64,000 bases of DNA, taken from Actinomycetota bacterium (GTDB lineage Bacteria; Actinomycetota; Acidimicrobiia; Acidimicrobiales; Ilumatobacteraceae). Position numbers and translations under genes: made by a program. The DNA lies in contig JACQZZ010000042.1 in NCBI GenBank assembly GCA_016213625.1, positions 1-64,000 of the forward strand. Reading direction: 5' to 3'. This document shows, in pieces, positions 50,004-59,907 of the stretch; position 1 is the first letter of the stretch; every line of letters begins with the position of its first letter. The notes under the pieces are model-generated. The model searched no databases. It was given only the letters and a program-made list of their open reading frames with translations, and was not told the DNA's origin.

Positions 50004-51394
50004 ATCCGCACGACGGTGCCGCGCCCCGGCGCCGAGTCGATGACGATGTCGCCATCGGCGGCGCGCACCAGATCGCGCAGCATGCGCACACCGAAGTGGC
50101 CGTCGGCGGGCCGTTCATCGCGTGCGGCGACATCGAAACCACAGCCGTCGTCGATGATCTCCATCACGATCTCGTGCTCGTCACCGTCGCGCATCACCAC
50201 CCGCACCGACGACGCCGCCGCGTGTCGCTCGACGTTCTTCAGTGACTCGCGGGCCGCTCGATACAGCAGGCCGTGCGTGAGGGGCGACAGCGTGCCGGTG
50301 ACCGTGTCGACGAACTCGGTGCGCACACCCGCGGCCTGCAACGGCGTGAGGAGATCGTTGAGCGCACCCACGAGATCGCCGTCGTCGAGACTGGGCGGGT
50401 AGATGTCGACGAGCAGCGTGCGCAGGCTGCGGATGGATTTCTGCGCCTCGTCGACCACTCGGTCGAGCGTGCTGACGATGGCCGGATCGCTGCGCACCAA
50501 CGGGTCGTGGCGCACCGCGTCGACACTGAACGACATGCCGGCCAGATCCTGCACCACGCCATCGTGCAGGTCGGCAGCGATGCGGCGGCGCTCGTCATCA
50601 CTGGCGTCGAGGGCGCGCTGCAGCAGCATCGCCCGCTGACGCTGTGTCGCGCGCACCCGTCGGGCGAGCCACCACGCCAGGGGCAACTGGATGAGTTCCA
50701 ATGCGATGAGCGACTTCAGCACCACGGGCGAGAACGTGGCCGTGATGACCTCGGCGCCCGCGCTGACCGCGCTCTCGTGTTGGTAGTGCTCGTAGAGCAT
50801 CCATTCGCCCGACGCGAGCCGGAACGGCATGTAGACCTCGAGTTGATGACCGCTGCCGTCGTCGACGTCGAGTTCGTTCTCGACGACCTCCGGTTGAGCG
50901 ACGGAGATCACCGGCTGTTCGGTCCGCAACGCGTCGATCACCGCGGGTTCGAGCGTGAAGGTCTGCCCGATCAGGTCGTGGTCATCGGAGTAGACGATCT
51001 TTCCCTCGGGCGTCCACACCTTCACCCGTGTGACAGGGCCGTTCTCCACCATGCCCCGCACGATCTTGTCGAGTTCGGCGATGGCGGCTGGATCACCGGC
51101 CATCAACTCGGGGGTGATCCGCGGCCCCACGACGTCGTCGGAGATGAGCGATGCCCACTCACGGGCGTCGCGAATGGCCTCCTCGTTGCCCGAACTCCGC
51201 ACGCGCGACCCTGCGACGAGCGCGACGACGGTGAAGGCAGCGACGCCGAGGATGGCGAACTGCACGACCGCCGCGGCGATGGACACACCACGCATGGAGC
51301 GCGGACGATGGCTGCGTGGCAAGGACAGCAGCTCGGCCGACGTCGCCTCGGTCGCCGCGGTCTCCGTGTCGTCGATCGTTCCCGTGGAGCGCAC
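49988..51394 (-). CDS. Two-component sensor histidine kinase (NarX/DesK type)
   Basis: This 468-residue membrane kinase has two predicted membrane helices (about 40-60 and 205-225) flanking an extracellular sensor region, then a HisKA_3 domain with His277 in DLHDGVVQD and an HATPase domain with the N-box in ESLKNVERHA and DDGCGF. It starts at GTG one nt after the BTAD gene stop and is followed by its response regulator with overlap. The sensed signal is unknown. Confidence 0.93.
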   Translation of the reverse strand: MRSTGTIDDTETAATEATSAELLSLPRSHRPRSMRGVSIAAAVVQFAILGVAAFTVVALVAGSRVRSSGNEEAIRDAREWASLISDDVVGPRITPELMAGDPAAIAELDKIVRGMVENGPVTRVKVWTPEGKIVYSDDHDLIGQTFTLEPAVIDALRTEQPVISVAQPEVVENELDVDDGSGHQLEVYMPFRLASGEWMLYEHYQHESAVSAGAEVITATFSPVVLKSLIALELIQLPLAWWLARRVRATQRQRAMLLQRALDASDDERRRIAADLHDGVVQDLAGMSFSVDAVRHDPLVRSDPAIVSTLDRVVDEAQKSIRSLRTLLVDIYPPSLDDGDLVGALNDLLTPLQAAGVRTEFVDTVTGTLSPLTHGLLYRAARESLKNVERHAAASSVRVVMRDGDEHEIVMEIIDDGCGFDVAARDERPADGHFGVRMLRDLVRAADGDIVIDSAPGRGTVVRMWVPR

Positions 51395-51395
51395 G

Positions 51396-52232
51396 CTACC
51401 GGAAGCGCGACAGCGGCCGGATGGACGGCATGACCGCCTCGCCGGCCGGCATCCACATTCCCTCGCCGGCAGATGCACCCACCAGACGGCGCTGATCCGC
51501 CAGCAACTGATCGCGCAGACGCGTGGTCTCGGCCATCGGCGGCACGTCGAGCTCGATCCGCAACGCCCGCTCGCACTGCTGGTAGAAGCGAGCAACCATG
51601 TCGCGCCGTCCCAACAGGCTGGCGGCGGTCATGGCCACGTGGTACGCAGCCTCGCACGAGGGGTCGGCCAGCATCGCCTGTTCAGCGTGGTCGAGCGCCG
51701 CTGCCGGTTCACCCAGATCGACGTGCAGTTCGGCCGCAGCGACCATCGTCTCCAACCGAAGGCGGTCGTAGTGCCGACGGGGGGCCTGCACCCACTCGGC
51801 GTAGCGCTCGTCCTGCAGCAGCGGGGCCGTCGCCAACGAGCACGCCTCGACGAGCGCGAGCCGACGCTCCTCGGCATCCGCAGCCGGGAGTGAGCGCACG
51901 AGTGCCTCGAACCGGTCGACGTCGATGATGGCACGCTCGCGCACGAACCGGTACGCACCGGCCTCGGTGGCGATGACCGACTCGTCGCGTCGCACGCCGG
52001 GCTGCAGATTGCTCCGCAGCACCGACACGTACGCCTCCAGCGTGGCGATGGGGTCGCGAGGCGGCCGATCACCCCACAGGTGGTCGATCAACTCGTCCTT
52101 GGTCACCGACCGTTGGTGCACCAGCAACAGCTGGAGCAACTGGCGCGGCTTCGCCCCGCCAAGGTCCCGCTGCGCCAGCGCTCTCCCGCCGACGCGGACC
52201 GTCAAAGGTCCGAACATCTGTACCGTGATCAC
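51396..52232 (-). CDS. BTAD-domain transcriptional regulator (SARP-like)
   Basis: This 278-residue protein has an OmpR-like winged helix (about 1-95, with KPRQLLQLLLVHQRSV and LIDHLWGD) followed by a bacterial transcriptional activation domain (about 100-245, ending in the FYQQCERALRIELDV block). It lacks the ATPase and TPR extensions of large SARPs. The GTG at 52232 is chosen because GGGAGG lies just upstream and the first strand then starts as usual. It is the first gene before the kinase/response-regulator pair. Confidence 0.88.
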   Translation of the reverse strand: MITVQMFGPLTVRVGGRALAQRDLGGAKPRQLLQLLLVHQRSVTKDELIDHLWGDRPPRDPIATLEAYVSVLRSNLQPGVRRDESVIATEAGAYRFVRERAIIDVDRFEALVRSLPAADAEERRLALVEACSLATAPLLQDERYAEWVQAPRRHYDRLRLETMVAAAELHVDLGEPAAALDHAEQAMLADPSCEAAYHVAMTAASLLGRRDMVARFYQQCERALRIELDVPPMAETTRLRDQLLADQRRLVGASAGEGMWMPAGEAVMPSIRPLSRFR

Positions 52233-52389
52233 ATCGCCCTCCCGTTGACGAAGCGTCATTCCCGCTGTCATCACAGTGCCGGAGTCGGGGTCGCGTCGGT
52301 AGCCGCATCTCGGTAGGACCCACACCGGAAAGGTCGCATGACGTCAGCCCCCAGGACCTACAACCTTCGGTCTGGGCCGTACGACCTAC

Positions 52390-52962
52390 TCAGTCGTCGG
52401 GAAGGCCGTGCTGGTTGACGAACGCGACCACTTCGAGCTGGCTGCGAGCACCGAGTTTCGCCATCAACGTGCGCAGATATCCACGACAGGTGTTCACCGA
52501 GATCTTCAGCTGTTCGGCGATCGAGGCGGGCGACGCACCGGCGCTGAGGAGGGCGAGCACCTCCTTCTCCCGGGGCGTGAGCCGCGCGTACACCCCCACC
52601 GCTGGGCGGACGACCGAGGTCCGCAGCTGGGCTCGGGCGCGAGCAACAGCCGATGCGGTGAGCACGGTGAGGTCGCCGGTGGACTCGCGGATGGCGGTCA
52701 CCAGTGCCTCCACCGTGGCGATGCCATCGAGCATCACCACCGCAGCCTCTGGCCAACGGTTGCGCACCTCGGACAGCATCGCCGCACTCGACTGCGGCGT
52801 GTGCTGATCGACGACCACGACCGACGGCGACTCCACCGACTCAGCCACTTCGTCGAGCGACGTGGCGGCGGCCTCGACCAGCAGGCCGTGATGAGCCGAG
52901 ATCGCCTCTGCCACCGCCTGTGCCGTGACCGCCCGGTCCATCAGCACCACGATCCGTTGCAT
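52390..52962 (-). CDS. LuxR-family regulator with degenerate receiver domain
   Basis: This 190-residue protein has a receiver-like fold with an Asp in VVVVDQHTP, but the usual N-terminal acidic pair is reduced to a single Asp (VLMDRAV), and no clear conserved Lys is seen. A LuxR-type HTH follows (LTPREKEVLALLSAG, then EQLKISVNTCRGYL). It is probably not phosphorylated in the normal way. It diverges from the monooxygenase-esterase fusion gene, 117 bp away, and may regulate it. Confidence 0.85.
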   Translation of the reverse strand: MQRIVVLMDRAVTAQAVAEAISAHHGLLVEAAATSLDEVAESVESPSVVVVDQHTPQSSAAMLSEVRNRWPEAAVVMLDGIATVEALVTAIRESTGDLTVLTASAVARARAQLRTSVVRPAVGVYARLTPREKEVLALLSAGASPASIAEQLKISVNTCRGYLRTLMAKLGARSQLEVVAFVNQHGLPDD

Positions 52963-53079
52963 TCGCAAAAGAGTACTCAGTAACGAACGCGACACCGTGG
53001 TCTGCGACAATGCCCGCGGGGAAAGCTGTTCGTCGGTGGCCGTTCGCGGCATCGACGGTGACGTACCGAAGGGGAACAC

Positions 53080-55674
53080 ATGCCTGCTGATGCCGATGTC
53101 GACGTCGTGGTGGTGGGGGCCGGATTCTCGGGCCTGTACATGCTGCACGAACTGCGACGGTTGGGGTTCACCAGCCGAGTGCTCGAGTCCGCCGACGACG
53201 TGGGCGGTACGTGGTACTGGAACCGGTACCCCGGCGCCCGGTGCGACATTCCCACCACCGACTACACCTACTCGTGGGACCCCGATCTGGAACACGAGTG
53301 GACCTGGTCGGAGAAGTACGCCACCCAGCCCGAGATCCTGAAGTACGCGCAGTTCGTCACCCAGAAGCACGACCTGCGCAAGGACATCACCTTCGAGACC
53401 AAGGTCGTCGCGTCCACGTGGGACGACGTGAGCAAGCGGTGGACCGTCACCACGGCGCCCACTGGGCCCGGCGGTTCGCAGGAGACCATCACCTGCCGTC
53501 ACTACGTCATGGCCACTGGCTGCCTCTCGCTGCCGAAGACCCCCGACGTGCCGGGCGCCGAGCGGTTCACGCGCGACGTCTATGTCACGGGTCTGTGGCC
53601 GCACGAGGGCGTCGACTTCACCGGCAAGCGCGTCGCGGTCATCGGTACCGGCTCATCCGGCATCCAGTCGATTCCGCTCATCGCCCAGCAGGCAGCGCAG
53701 CTCACGGTGTTCCAGCGCACGCCGAACTTCTCGGTGCCGGCCCACAACGGCCAGCCGGATCCGGAGACCAAGGCACGACTCGAGGCCGACCGCGCCACGT
53801 ACCGGCACGAGGCCCGGTACTCCCGCGGTGGGGTTCCGAAGGAGAGCCACGAGTTCATGGCCCTCACGTCCTCCCCCGAACTCCGCAAGGAGCGATTCGA
53901 CCGCGCGTGGGAGAAGGGCGAGCTGTTCGAGATCCTCGGGATCTTCGCCGACCAGGGCGTGGTGCCGGAGGCGAACGAGATCGTCTCCGAGATGATCCGC
54001 GAGAAGATTCGCGAGATCGTGCAGGATCCGGCCACCGCCGAGCTGCTCTGTCCGAAGGACCACTACTTCGGCACGAAGCGTCCATGCCTCGACACCAACT
54101 ACTTCGCCACCTACAACTTGCCGCACGTTCGCCTGGTCGACCTGCGCACGCGCCCCATCGCCACCATCACCGAGACGGGCATCGATCTGGCCGACGAGTC
54201 GATGGAGTTCGATGCCATCGTCTACGCCACCGGTTTCGACGCGATGACCGGCGCCATCGTGTCGGTCGACATCACGGGCAAGGGTGGGCTCACGCTGAAG
54301 GAGAAGTGGGCCGGGGGTCCGGCGCAATACCTCGGGTTGATGTCGGTCGGGTTCCCGAACTTCTACATGATCACCGGCCCCGGCAGTCCGTCGGTGCTGT
54401 CGAACATGATGGTCTCCATCGAGCAGCACGTCGACTGGGTGCGAGATGCACTCGTGCACCTGCGCGAGCACGGCTACGACACCATCGAGCCCACGCCCAC
54501 CGCCGAGGACGGGTGGGTGCTGCACGGCAACGACTGCGCCGACATCACGCTGCATCCCACGGCGAACTCGTGGTACATCGGCGCCAACGTGCCGGGCAAG
54601 CCCCGCGTGTTCCTGCCGTACATCGGCGGCGTCGATGCCTACCGGCTCGCCTGTGAGGAGGTCGTCGCCGGCGGCTACCTCGGCTTCCGACTCGACGGCA
54701 GCAACGGCACCCAGTGCGTCGACGGCGTGGTCCGCCGGCTGCAGCCCGACGTGAAGATGGTGCTCGACATGATGGCCGAGCTGCAGCTGCCCAGCATGGA
54801 GACGATGTCGCCCGCCGACGCTCGAATGTTCTCCGAGGCGACGTCGGCCATGCGCCCGCCCGGGCCCGACGTCGGCGAGATCGTCGACGGCACCTTGCCG
54901 GGCGCCGATGGCAGCACGCTCGAGTACCGCCTGTACCGCCCCACCACCCCGGGCCCGCACCCCGTGGTCGCCTACTTCCACGGCGGTGGCTGGGTCATCG
55001 GCAGCCACATCTCCGACGATCCGTTCTGCCGCGATCTCTGCGTGCAGGCCGACGTGGTCATCGTCTCGGTCAACTATCGCCATGCACCCGAGGCCCGCTT
55101 CCCTGCGGCAGCCGATGACGGGTTCGCCGCGACGCAGTGGATCGCGGAACACGCCGAGGAGCTCGGTGGCATTCCCGGCCAGCTGGCCGTGGCCGGGTGG
55201 AGCGCCGGTGCCAACATCGCCGCGGTCGTGGCGCAGTTGGCACGCGACGCGGGTGGGCCGGCACTGGCCGGCCAGTTGTTGCTGACGCCGGTCACCGACG
55301 GCACCACTCGCAGCGCGTCCTACGCGGAGAACGGCGAGGGCTACCTGCTCACCGCTGCCTTGATGGACTGGTTCTGGGACCACTATGCCGACCCCGCCGA
55401 CCGCGCCGATCCCAAGGCATCCCCGGCGCTCGGCAACCTCGACGGCCTGCCGCAGGCGATGATCGTCACCTGCGAGTTCGACCCGCTCCGCGACGAAGGC
55501 AACGCCTACGCCGCAGCGCTGGCGGCCGCGGGAGTGCCGGTGCAGCACGTGCAGGCCAGAGGCCACATCCACACCTCGCTCACCATGGTCGGCGTCATCC
55601 TGTCGAGCCCCGGCTACCGCACCACGATGGCCGAGGCGCTGCGCGGCTTCTTCGCCCACGCGATGGCGGGCTGA
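53080..55674 (+). CDS. Baeyer-Villiger-type flavin monooxygenase fused to an alpha/beta-hydrolase (esterase)
   Basis: This 864-residue fusion has an N-terminal class B flavin monooxygenase (about 1-570) with FAD motif GAGFSG (13-18) and NADPH motif GTGSSG (near 190), and a C-terminal HSL-type hydrolase (about 605-860) with HGGGW (His634), GWSAG (Ser708), and Asp and His near 800 and 830. The BVMO fingerprint region reads F163-x-R165-x3-V169-x3-W173-P174, so the usual Gly and His are replaced. The two activities would turn a ketone into an ester and cleave it. AAGGGGAA precedes the ATG. Confidence 0.92.
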   Translation: MPADADVDVVVVGAGFSGLYMLHELRRLGFTSRVLESADDVGGTWYWNRYPGARCDIPTTDYTYSWDPDLEHEWTWSEKYATQPEILKYAQFVTQKHDLRKDITFETKVVASTWDDVSKRWTVTTAPTGPGGSQETITCRHYVMATGCLSLPKTPDVPGAERFTRDVYVTGLWPHEGVDFTGKRVAVIGTGSSGIQSIPLIAQQAAQLTVFQRTPNFSVPAHNGQPDPETKARLEADRATYRHEARYSRGGVPKESHEFMALTSSPELRKERFDRAWEKGELFEILGIFADQGVVPEANEIVSEMIREKIREIVQDPATAELLCPKDHYFGTKRPCLDTNYFATYNLPHVRLVDLRTRPIATITETGIDLADESMEFDAIVYATGFDAMTGAIVSVDITGKGGLTLKEKWAGGPAQYLGLMSVGFPNFYMITGPGSPSVLSNMMVSIEQHVDWVRDALVHLREHGYDTIEPTPTAEDGWVLHGNDCADITLHPTANSWYIGANVPGKPRVFLPYIGGVDAYRLACEEVVAGGYLGFRLDGSNGTQCVDGVVRRLQPDVKMVLDMMAELQLPSMETMSPADARMFSEATSAMRPPGPDVGEIVDGTLPGADGSTLEYRLYRPTTPGPHPVVAYFHGGGWVIGSHISDDPFCRDLCVQADVVIVSVNYRHAPEARFPAAADDGFAATQWIAEHAEELGGIPGQLAVAGWSAGANIAAVVAQLARDAGGPALAGQLLLTPVTDGTTRSASYAENGEGYLLTAALMDWFWDHYADPADRADPKASPALGNLDGLPQAMIVTCEFDPLRDEGNAYAAALAAAGVPVQHVQARGHIHTSLTMVGVILSSPGYRTTMAEALRGFFAHAMAG

Positions 55675-55686
55675 CACCGCCGCCGC

Positions 55687-55938
55687 TCAGCGAGTGCCGA
55701 CCGCCTGCCAGGCGGCCTCCCACGCGGCGCTGGTGGACGGCGCCTCCACGACCATCGACGTGCCGTCGACGTGTTCGAGCTCGACGAACCACCGCTGGTC
55801 GAGCGCGACCATGCGGCCGCTCAGGTCGCGCCGGTGGTTCTCGGAGTACGACAACCACGTACGCCATCCCGCAGCCTCCAACGCACGGCGACGCCGAGAC
55901 GGCACCCGGAGCACCTGAGTGAGCGCGATCACTTGCAT
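55687..55938 (-). CDS. Small hypothetical protein
   Basis: This 83-residue protein is not recognised. It has a basic, helical N-terminal half with an Arg-rich patch and a predicted beta-alpha C-terminal half (RWFVELEHVDG, then STSAAWEAAWQAVG). Codon use matches real genes in the region. It follows the 2OG-Fe oxygenase gene by 71 bp and may be the last gene of that operon. The ATG at 55938 is preferred to one 18 nt upstream. Confidence 0.5.
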   Translation of the reverse strand: MQVIALTQVLRVPSRRRRALEAAGWRTWLSYSENHRRDLSGRMVALDQRWFVELEHVDGTSMVVEAPSTSAAWEAAWQAVGTR

Positions 55939-56009
55939 GGACTCATGGTGCACCACGCCGCCTGTGGATCGTCAGTGCCAACTACCTGTGAGGATGGTGG
56001 GGACAACCC

Positions 56010-56951
56010 CTACGGCGTGTCGGCGCGATGTCGGTCGTAGCTGGTGGTGAGCTCGTGCCGCAGGAACGCCTCGAACTCGATCGGTTCGAACCGCGCGGGA
56101 TGCTCGTCGTCGATGCAGCACGGCAAGGGAGACACGACCGTCGACACGTGTGGGTCGAAGAAGAACGGCACCGAGTAGCGCTCGCGACCGGATCGGTTGT
56201 GCACGCGGTGTGGCGTCGACAGCAGCCGGCCGTTGCTCCACCGGTGCAGCATGTCGCCCACGTTCATCACGAACGCGTCCGACCGCGGTGGCACGTCGAT
56301 CCACGCACCGTCGCGGTCGAGCACCTGGAGGCCTCCCACCTCGTCCTGGGCGAGGATGGTGATGAACCCGAAATCGTTGTGCGGTGCCGAGCCATACAGG
56401 TCGGGCGGGGCATCGGCGGGGACCGGCGGATAGTGGAGCAACCGCAGCCAGGTGGTGGGAGGGGCGAACGAGTGCTCCAGCGCGCCGTCCGCATCACCGA
56501 GGCCTCGGGCGAAGAGACGAACGATCCGATGACCCAGGCCGCACATCGCGTCGTGGTATCGCTCGAGCACCGTCCGGAACCCGCCGAGCTCGGGCCACTG
56601 GTTCGCTCCTGCCAGGAACCGGCCGGCGATCACGTCGGGCGACTCGGGTCCGTCCTCGCGCATCATCATGAACGACGCGCTCTGGTTGGGCTTGGTGACC
56701 ACGGCGAGGGTGGAGGTGCGGTCGGTGGAGGTGTCGATGGGGATGTAGCCGCGATGGTTGGCATCGAGCTCGATGGCCATCTTCTGCTCGAGCGGCAGCG
56801 CGTGGAACGCGGCCGACGCGGCGAACACCTCGCGACGCAGCGAGTCGTCGATGCCGTGCCCGACGAGCGACGCGAAGCCGACCGTGCCGTACGCGTGGAG
56901 CATCTGCTCCACCACGTCGGTTGCTCGCAGATCGACGACGGGAACGGACAT
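56010..56951 (-). CDS. 2-oxoglutarate/Fe(II)-dependent oxygenase, isopenicillin-N-synthase-like family
   Basis: This 313-residue member of the 2OG-Fe(II)/IPNS-like family has iron ligands His191-x-Asp193 (PHNDFGF) and His248 (TPHRV), and the 2OG-binding Arg258-x-Ser260 (RYS). The N-terminal DIOX_N-like region is present. Members hydroxylate or oxidatively cleave many small molecules. Its ATG overlaps the upstream FAD-oxidase stop (TGATG), tying it to the FGGY kinase/FAD oxidase operon. The substrate is not known. Confidence 0.9.
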   Translation of the reverse strand: MSVPVVDLRATDVVEQMLHAYGTVGFASLVGHGIDDSLRREVFAASAAFHALPLEQKMAIELDANHRGYIPIDTSTDRTSTLAVVTKPNQSASFMMMREDGPESPDVIAGRFLAGANQWPELGGFRTVLERYHDAMCGLGHRIVRLFARGLGDADGALEHSFAPPTTWLRLLHYPPVPADAPPDLYGSAPHNDFGFITILAQDEVGGLQVLDRDGAWIDVPPRSDAFVMNVGDMLHRWSNGRLLSTPHRVHNRSGRERYSVPFFFDPHVSTVVSPLPCCIDDEHPARFEPIEFEAFLRHELTTSYDRHRADTP

Positions 56952-58396
56952 CAGTTGGTGGGGATGATGGTGCCCATGTTCATCACGCCGTGCGGGTCGA
57001 ACGCGTCCTTCAACGTCTGGAGCATCGGGAACGAGCTGCCGTACTCCTCGCGCACCCACTTCGCCCGGGCCTTGCCGATGCCGTGGTGGTGCACGATGGA
57101 CCCACCGAATCGAAGCGTCTCCTCGCAGATGATGTCGATGATCGGGAAGTAGTACTTGTCGTTCTCTTCCTCGGGCTCACAGTCGATGAGGTCGTAGAAG
57201 TAGTTGAAGTACATGTTCGTGCCGTTGATGTAGCTGTGCGACGAGTGGCCACCGAGCAGCGTGATGCCCTTGATCTCGGCCCGGATGCGCGGGATGACCG
57301 CTTCGTAGATCTGGTTGATGCTGCTCCAGTCGGCGCTGATCTCGGTGGTGCGGTTCACGTTGCGCGTGGTGCGGATTCGCTCGTCCTCGCGGGTCACCTT
57401 GTCGGGGCCCCACACCAGATCGTCGAACCACTCCCGGATGAACTTCGGGTCCACCGGTACGCACTCGGGGTACTTCGCCACCAGTTCGGCGATGCCCTCG
57501 GCCGTGGCCTTGGTGATGCCCGCGTTGCCCTCGGCCATGAACAACAGAATGCACTCGTCGGGCTTGGCGAAGTGCGAGAAGTGCAACTGCCCGTCCTCGA
57601 AGTCGTACAGGCGGGCCACCGACGGCTTGAACCCGGCCACCATCACCTCGCGCAGCGCCTCGAAGCCGGTGGTCATCTGCTTGAGCGTCCATCCCAAGAA
57701 GACATGGTTCTCGGGCAGGTGCGGGAACAGCTTCACCGTGACCTCGGTGATGTAGCAGAGCGCCCCTTCGTTGCCGATCACGATGTGGCGGATGTCGGGG
57801 CCGGCAGCGCGACGCGGCACGTTCTTGATGCGCGACACTCCCCCGCCCGGGAACACGGCCTCGCACCCGACCACCATGTCCTCGATGCCGCCGTACAGCG
57901 TGGAGAACTGGCCGATGCTGCGGGTGGCCACCAGGCCGCCCATGCTGGCGATGGGCTTCGACTGCGGCGAGTGCCCGGTGGTGAGCCCCACCTTGCGCAC
58001 CTCGTCCTCCAGCAGTTGCAGCGGAACACCGCACTGCGCCGTGGCCTGCATGTTGTACGCGTCGATCTTCACGATGGCGTTCATCTGCGAACCATCGACC
58101 ACGATGGACTGCTCGGCACCACTCTCCAGTCCGCCCTCGGTGGCCGTGCCACCGGTGCGTGCCACCACGTTCACGCCGTGCTCGTCGGCGAAGGCGAGCA
58201 CCCGCGAGACGTCGTCGGTGCTGCGCACGTACACCACCGCCAGCGGTTCGCGCATGGTGTGCACGTCGAAGATGTTCTGCAGCTTGCGGAAGTTGTCGAC
58301 GCTGGAGCGCTGGAGTTCGACAGGGTCGGTGTTCACCTGGTCGGCCGACAGCAGTTGCTGCAGGTGCTCGACGATGGCGGCGTTGCTGAGGGCCAT
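56951..58396 (-). CDS. FAD-binding oxidase (PCMH/VAO family, alkyl-DHAP-synthase/GlcD-like)
   Basis: This 481-residue flavoprotein has an FAD_binding_4 domain (about 50-220, with VVARTGGTATEGG and SMGGLVATRS) and an FAD-oxidase C-terminal domain. The histidine-rich motif SIVHHHGIGK near residue 450 resembles the active-site loop of alkyl-dihydroxyacetonephosphate synthases, while glycolate and lactate oxidases share the general fold. It lies directly after an FGGY kinase gene, so a phosphorylated polyol or hydroxyacid is a possible substrate. AAGGAA precedes the ATG. Confidence 0.88.
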   Translation of the reverse strand: MALSNAAIVEHLQQLLSADQVNTDPVELQRSSVDNFRKLQNIFDVHTMREPLAVVYVRSTDDVSRVLAFADEHGVNVVARTGGTATEGGLESGAEQSIVVDGSQMNAIVKIDAYNMQATAQCGVPLQLLEDEVRKVGLTTGHSPQSKPIASMGGLVATRSIGQFSTLYGGIEDMVVGCEAVFPGGGVSRIKNVPRRAAGPDIRHIVIGNEGALCYITEVTVKLFPHLPENHVFLGWTLKQMTTGFEALREVMVAGFKPSVARLYDFEDGQLHFSHFAKPDECILLFMAEGNAGITKATAEGIAELVAKYPECVPVDPKFIREWFDDLVWGPDKVTREDERIRTTRNVNRTTEISADWSSINQIYEAVIPRIRAEIKGITLLGGHSSHSYINGTNMYFNYFYDLIDCEPEEENDKYYFPIIDIICEETLRFGGSIVHHHGIGKARAKWVREEYGSSFPMLQTLKDAFDPHGVMNMGTIIPTN

Positions 58397-58431
58397 GAGG
58401 GATTCCTTGTCGTGACGGGTCGTGACGGTGG

Positions 58432-59868
58432 TCAGTGGAAGATCGGGTAGGCGCGCTCGAACAGCGCGTCGGTGTGGTTTCGAATGTCGTGGTACACGGT
58501 CTCGGCCATGCGGGCGTACACCACGCCGTTCGAGGCATCGGGGGCGAACGTCTCACGCCGCTGCGCCATGCGCTGCGCCGCGGTCTCGATGTCGGGGTGC
58601 ACACCGACAGCGGCCGCTGCACACACCGCCGAGCCGAGGCTGGCACCGCCCGCCTCGACCGATCGTGAGGCCGGGATACCGAACACGTCGGCGAAGATCT
58701 GCATGAAGAGCAGGCTGTTGGAGCCACCGCCGGAGACCACGATCTCCTCGAGCGTGATGCCCAACTCGGCACACATCGCGTCGACGTGGAACTTCATGGT
58801 GAGCGCAATGGCCTCCAGGATGCTGCGATACACGTGGCCGCGCGTGTGGCGCGCGTCGAACCCCAGCATCATGCCCTTGCGGAACGGCTTGTCGGTGGTG
58901 GCCAACCAGTCGAGGACGGTCATCAGACCCTCGCTCCCGGCCGGCACCATGGCGGCCTCCTGCTCGATGTACTGCTCGCGCGACAGACCCAGACTCACCG
59001 CGCGTTCGGCCACTTCGTCGCCGAGCAGGTCGAGGAACCAGGTGAGCGTCCACATCCCACGCCGCACGCCGTTGCTCTCGTAGAGGTATCGGTGGGGAAT
59101 GGAGGCGAAGTTGGTCCAGAACGAGACCGGGTCGCGATGGTTCTCGTGCCCGTGCACCATCGCCGCGATGTACGTGCCCAGCGACACGAGCGCGGTTCGC
59201 TCACCCAGCGAGCCCGCGCCCAGCATCTCCACGGCCTTGTCGTTGGCGGTGGCCACGACAGGGACGCCCTCGGGCAGCCCGGTCGCTGCCGCGGCCGCCG
59301 CTGTCAGCGGCCCGATCACGTCGCCCGGCATCTGCAGCTCGAACAGTTGGTCGCGGCGCACGCCGAGCTCCGCGTACGGCGCCGGATCGTCGCTCCATTC
59401 CCAGGTGTCGGTGTCGATGGGCCATTGCAGGCGGATGTTGTTGGCTGCGGTGTCCTTGAACTGACCGGTGAATCGGTGCGCGATGTAGCCCGTGGTGGTG
59501 GTGGCGTAGGCGAAGTCCGCGTCGTCGGGCACGTACGGCTGGTAGGCACGGTCGTCCATCCAGCTGATCACCGGCTCGAGCAACGAGCCATCCGCCTTCA
59601 GGAACGCCTTGCAGCAGCGGATGGGGCAGATACCCACGCCGGCGATCTCCGTCGGGTCGTCCTCGAAGCGGCTCATCGCTCGCTGGCTGGCCGTGCAGAT
59701 GGCATCCCAGAGATCGTCGTCGGGATGGAAGGCCACACCGTGACGCGGGCGGCTCATCGGACGCAGCACCTGTTGGCCTCGCGCCACGGGAGTGCCGGAC
59801 GCGTCGAACACCACCACCTTGGCGCTCTGCGTGCCGCAGTCGACTCCGATGAGGTACGGACCGGTCAT
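58432..59868 (-). CDS. FGGY-family carbohydrate kinase
   Basis: This 478-residue FGGY kinase (xylulokinase, glycerol kinase and relatives) has the N-terminal phosphate-binding segment GVDCGTQSAKVVVFD and, in the C-terminal half, LVSLGTYIAAM and VVSGGGSNSLLFMQIFAD (read in parts). It phosphorylates a sugar or polyol with ATP; the specificity cannot be read from sequence by eye. It sits between an SDR and an FAD oxidase on the same strand with 35-39 bp gaps, indicating a small polyol-catabolism operon. No dedicated transporter is nearby. Confidence 0.93.
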   Translation of the reverse strand: MTGPYLIGVDCGTQSAKVVVFDASGTPVARGQQVLRPMSRPRHGVAFHPDDDLWDAICTASQRAMSRFEDDPTEIAGVGICPIRCCKAFLKADGSLLEPVISWMDDRAYQPYVPDDADFAYATTTTGYIAHRFTGQFKDTAANNIRLQWPIDTDTWEWSDDPAPYAELGVRRDQLFELQMPGDVIGPLTAAAAAATGLPEGVPVVATANDKAVEMLGAGSLGERTALVSLGTYIAAMVHGHENHRDPVSFWTNFASIPHRYLYESNGVRRGMWTLTWFLDLLGDEVAERAVSLGLSREQYIEQEAAMVPAGSEGLMTVLDWLATTDKPFRKGMMLGFDARHTRGHVYRSILEAIALTMKFHVDAMCAELGITLEEIVVSGGGSNSLLFMQIFADVFGIPASRSVEAGGASLGSAVCAAAAVGVHPDIETAAQRMAQRRETFAPDASNGVVYARMAETVYHDIRNHTDALFERAYPIFH

Positions 59869-59907
59869 GATGCTGTCGCCTGTCGCCTGTCGCCTGTCAC
59901 CTCGTCC

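Noticed and set aside
51370-51382. CGATCGTTCCCG resembling the ACGATCGTTCC element
   Set aside because: It lies in the 5' coding part of the sensor kinase, lacks the first base of the core and the GG arm, and is not at a promoter.
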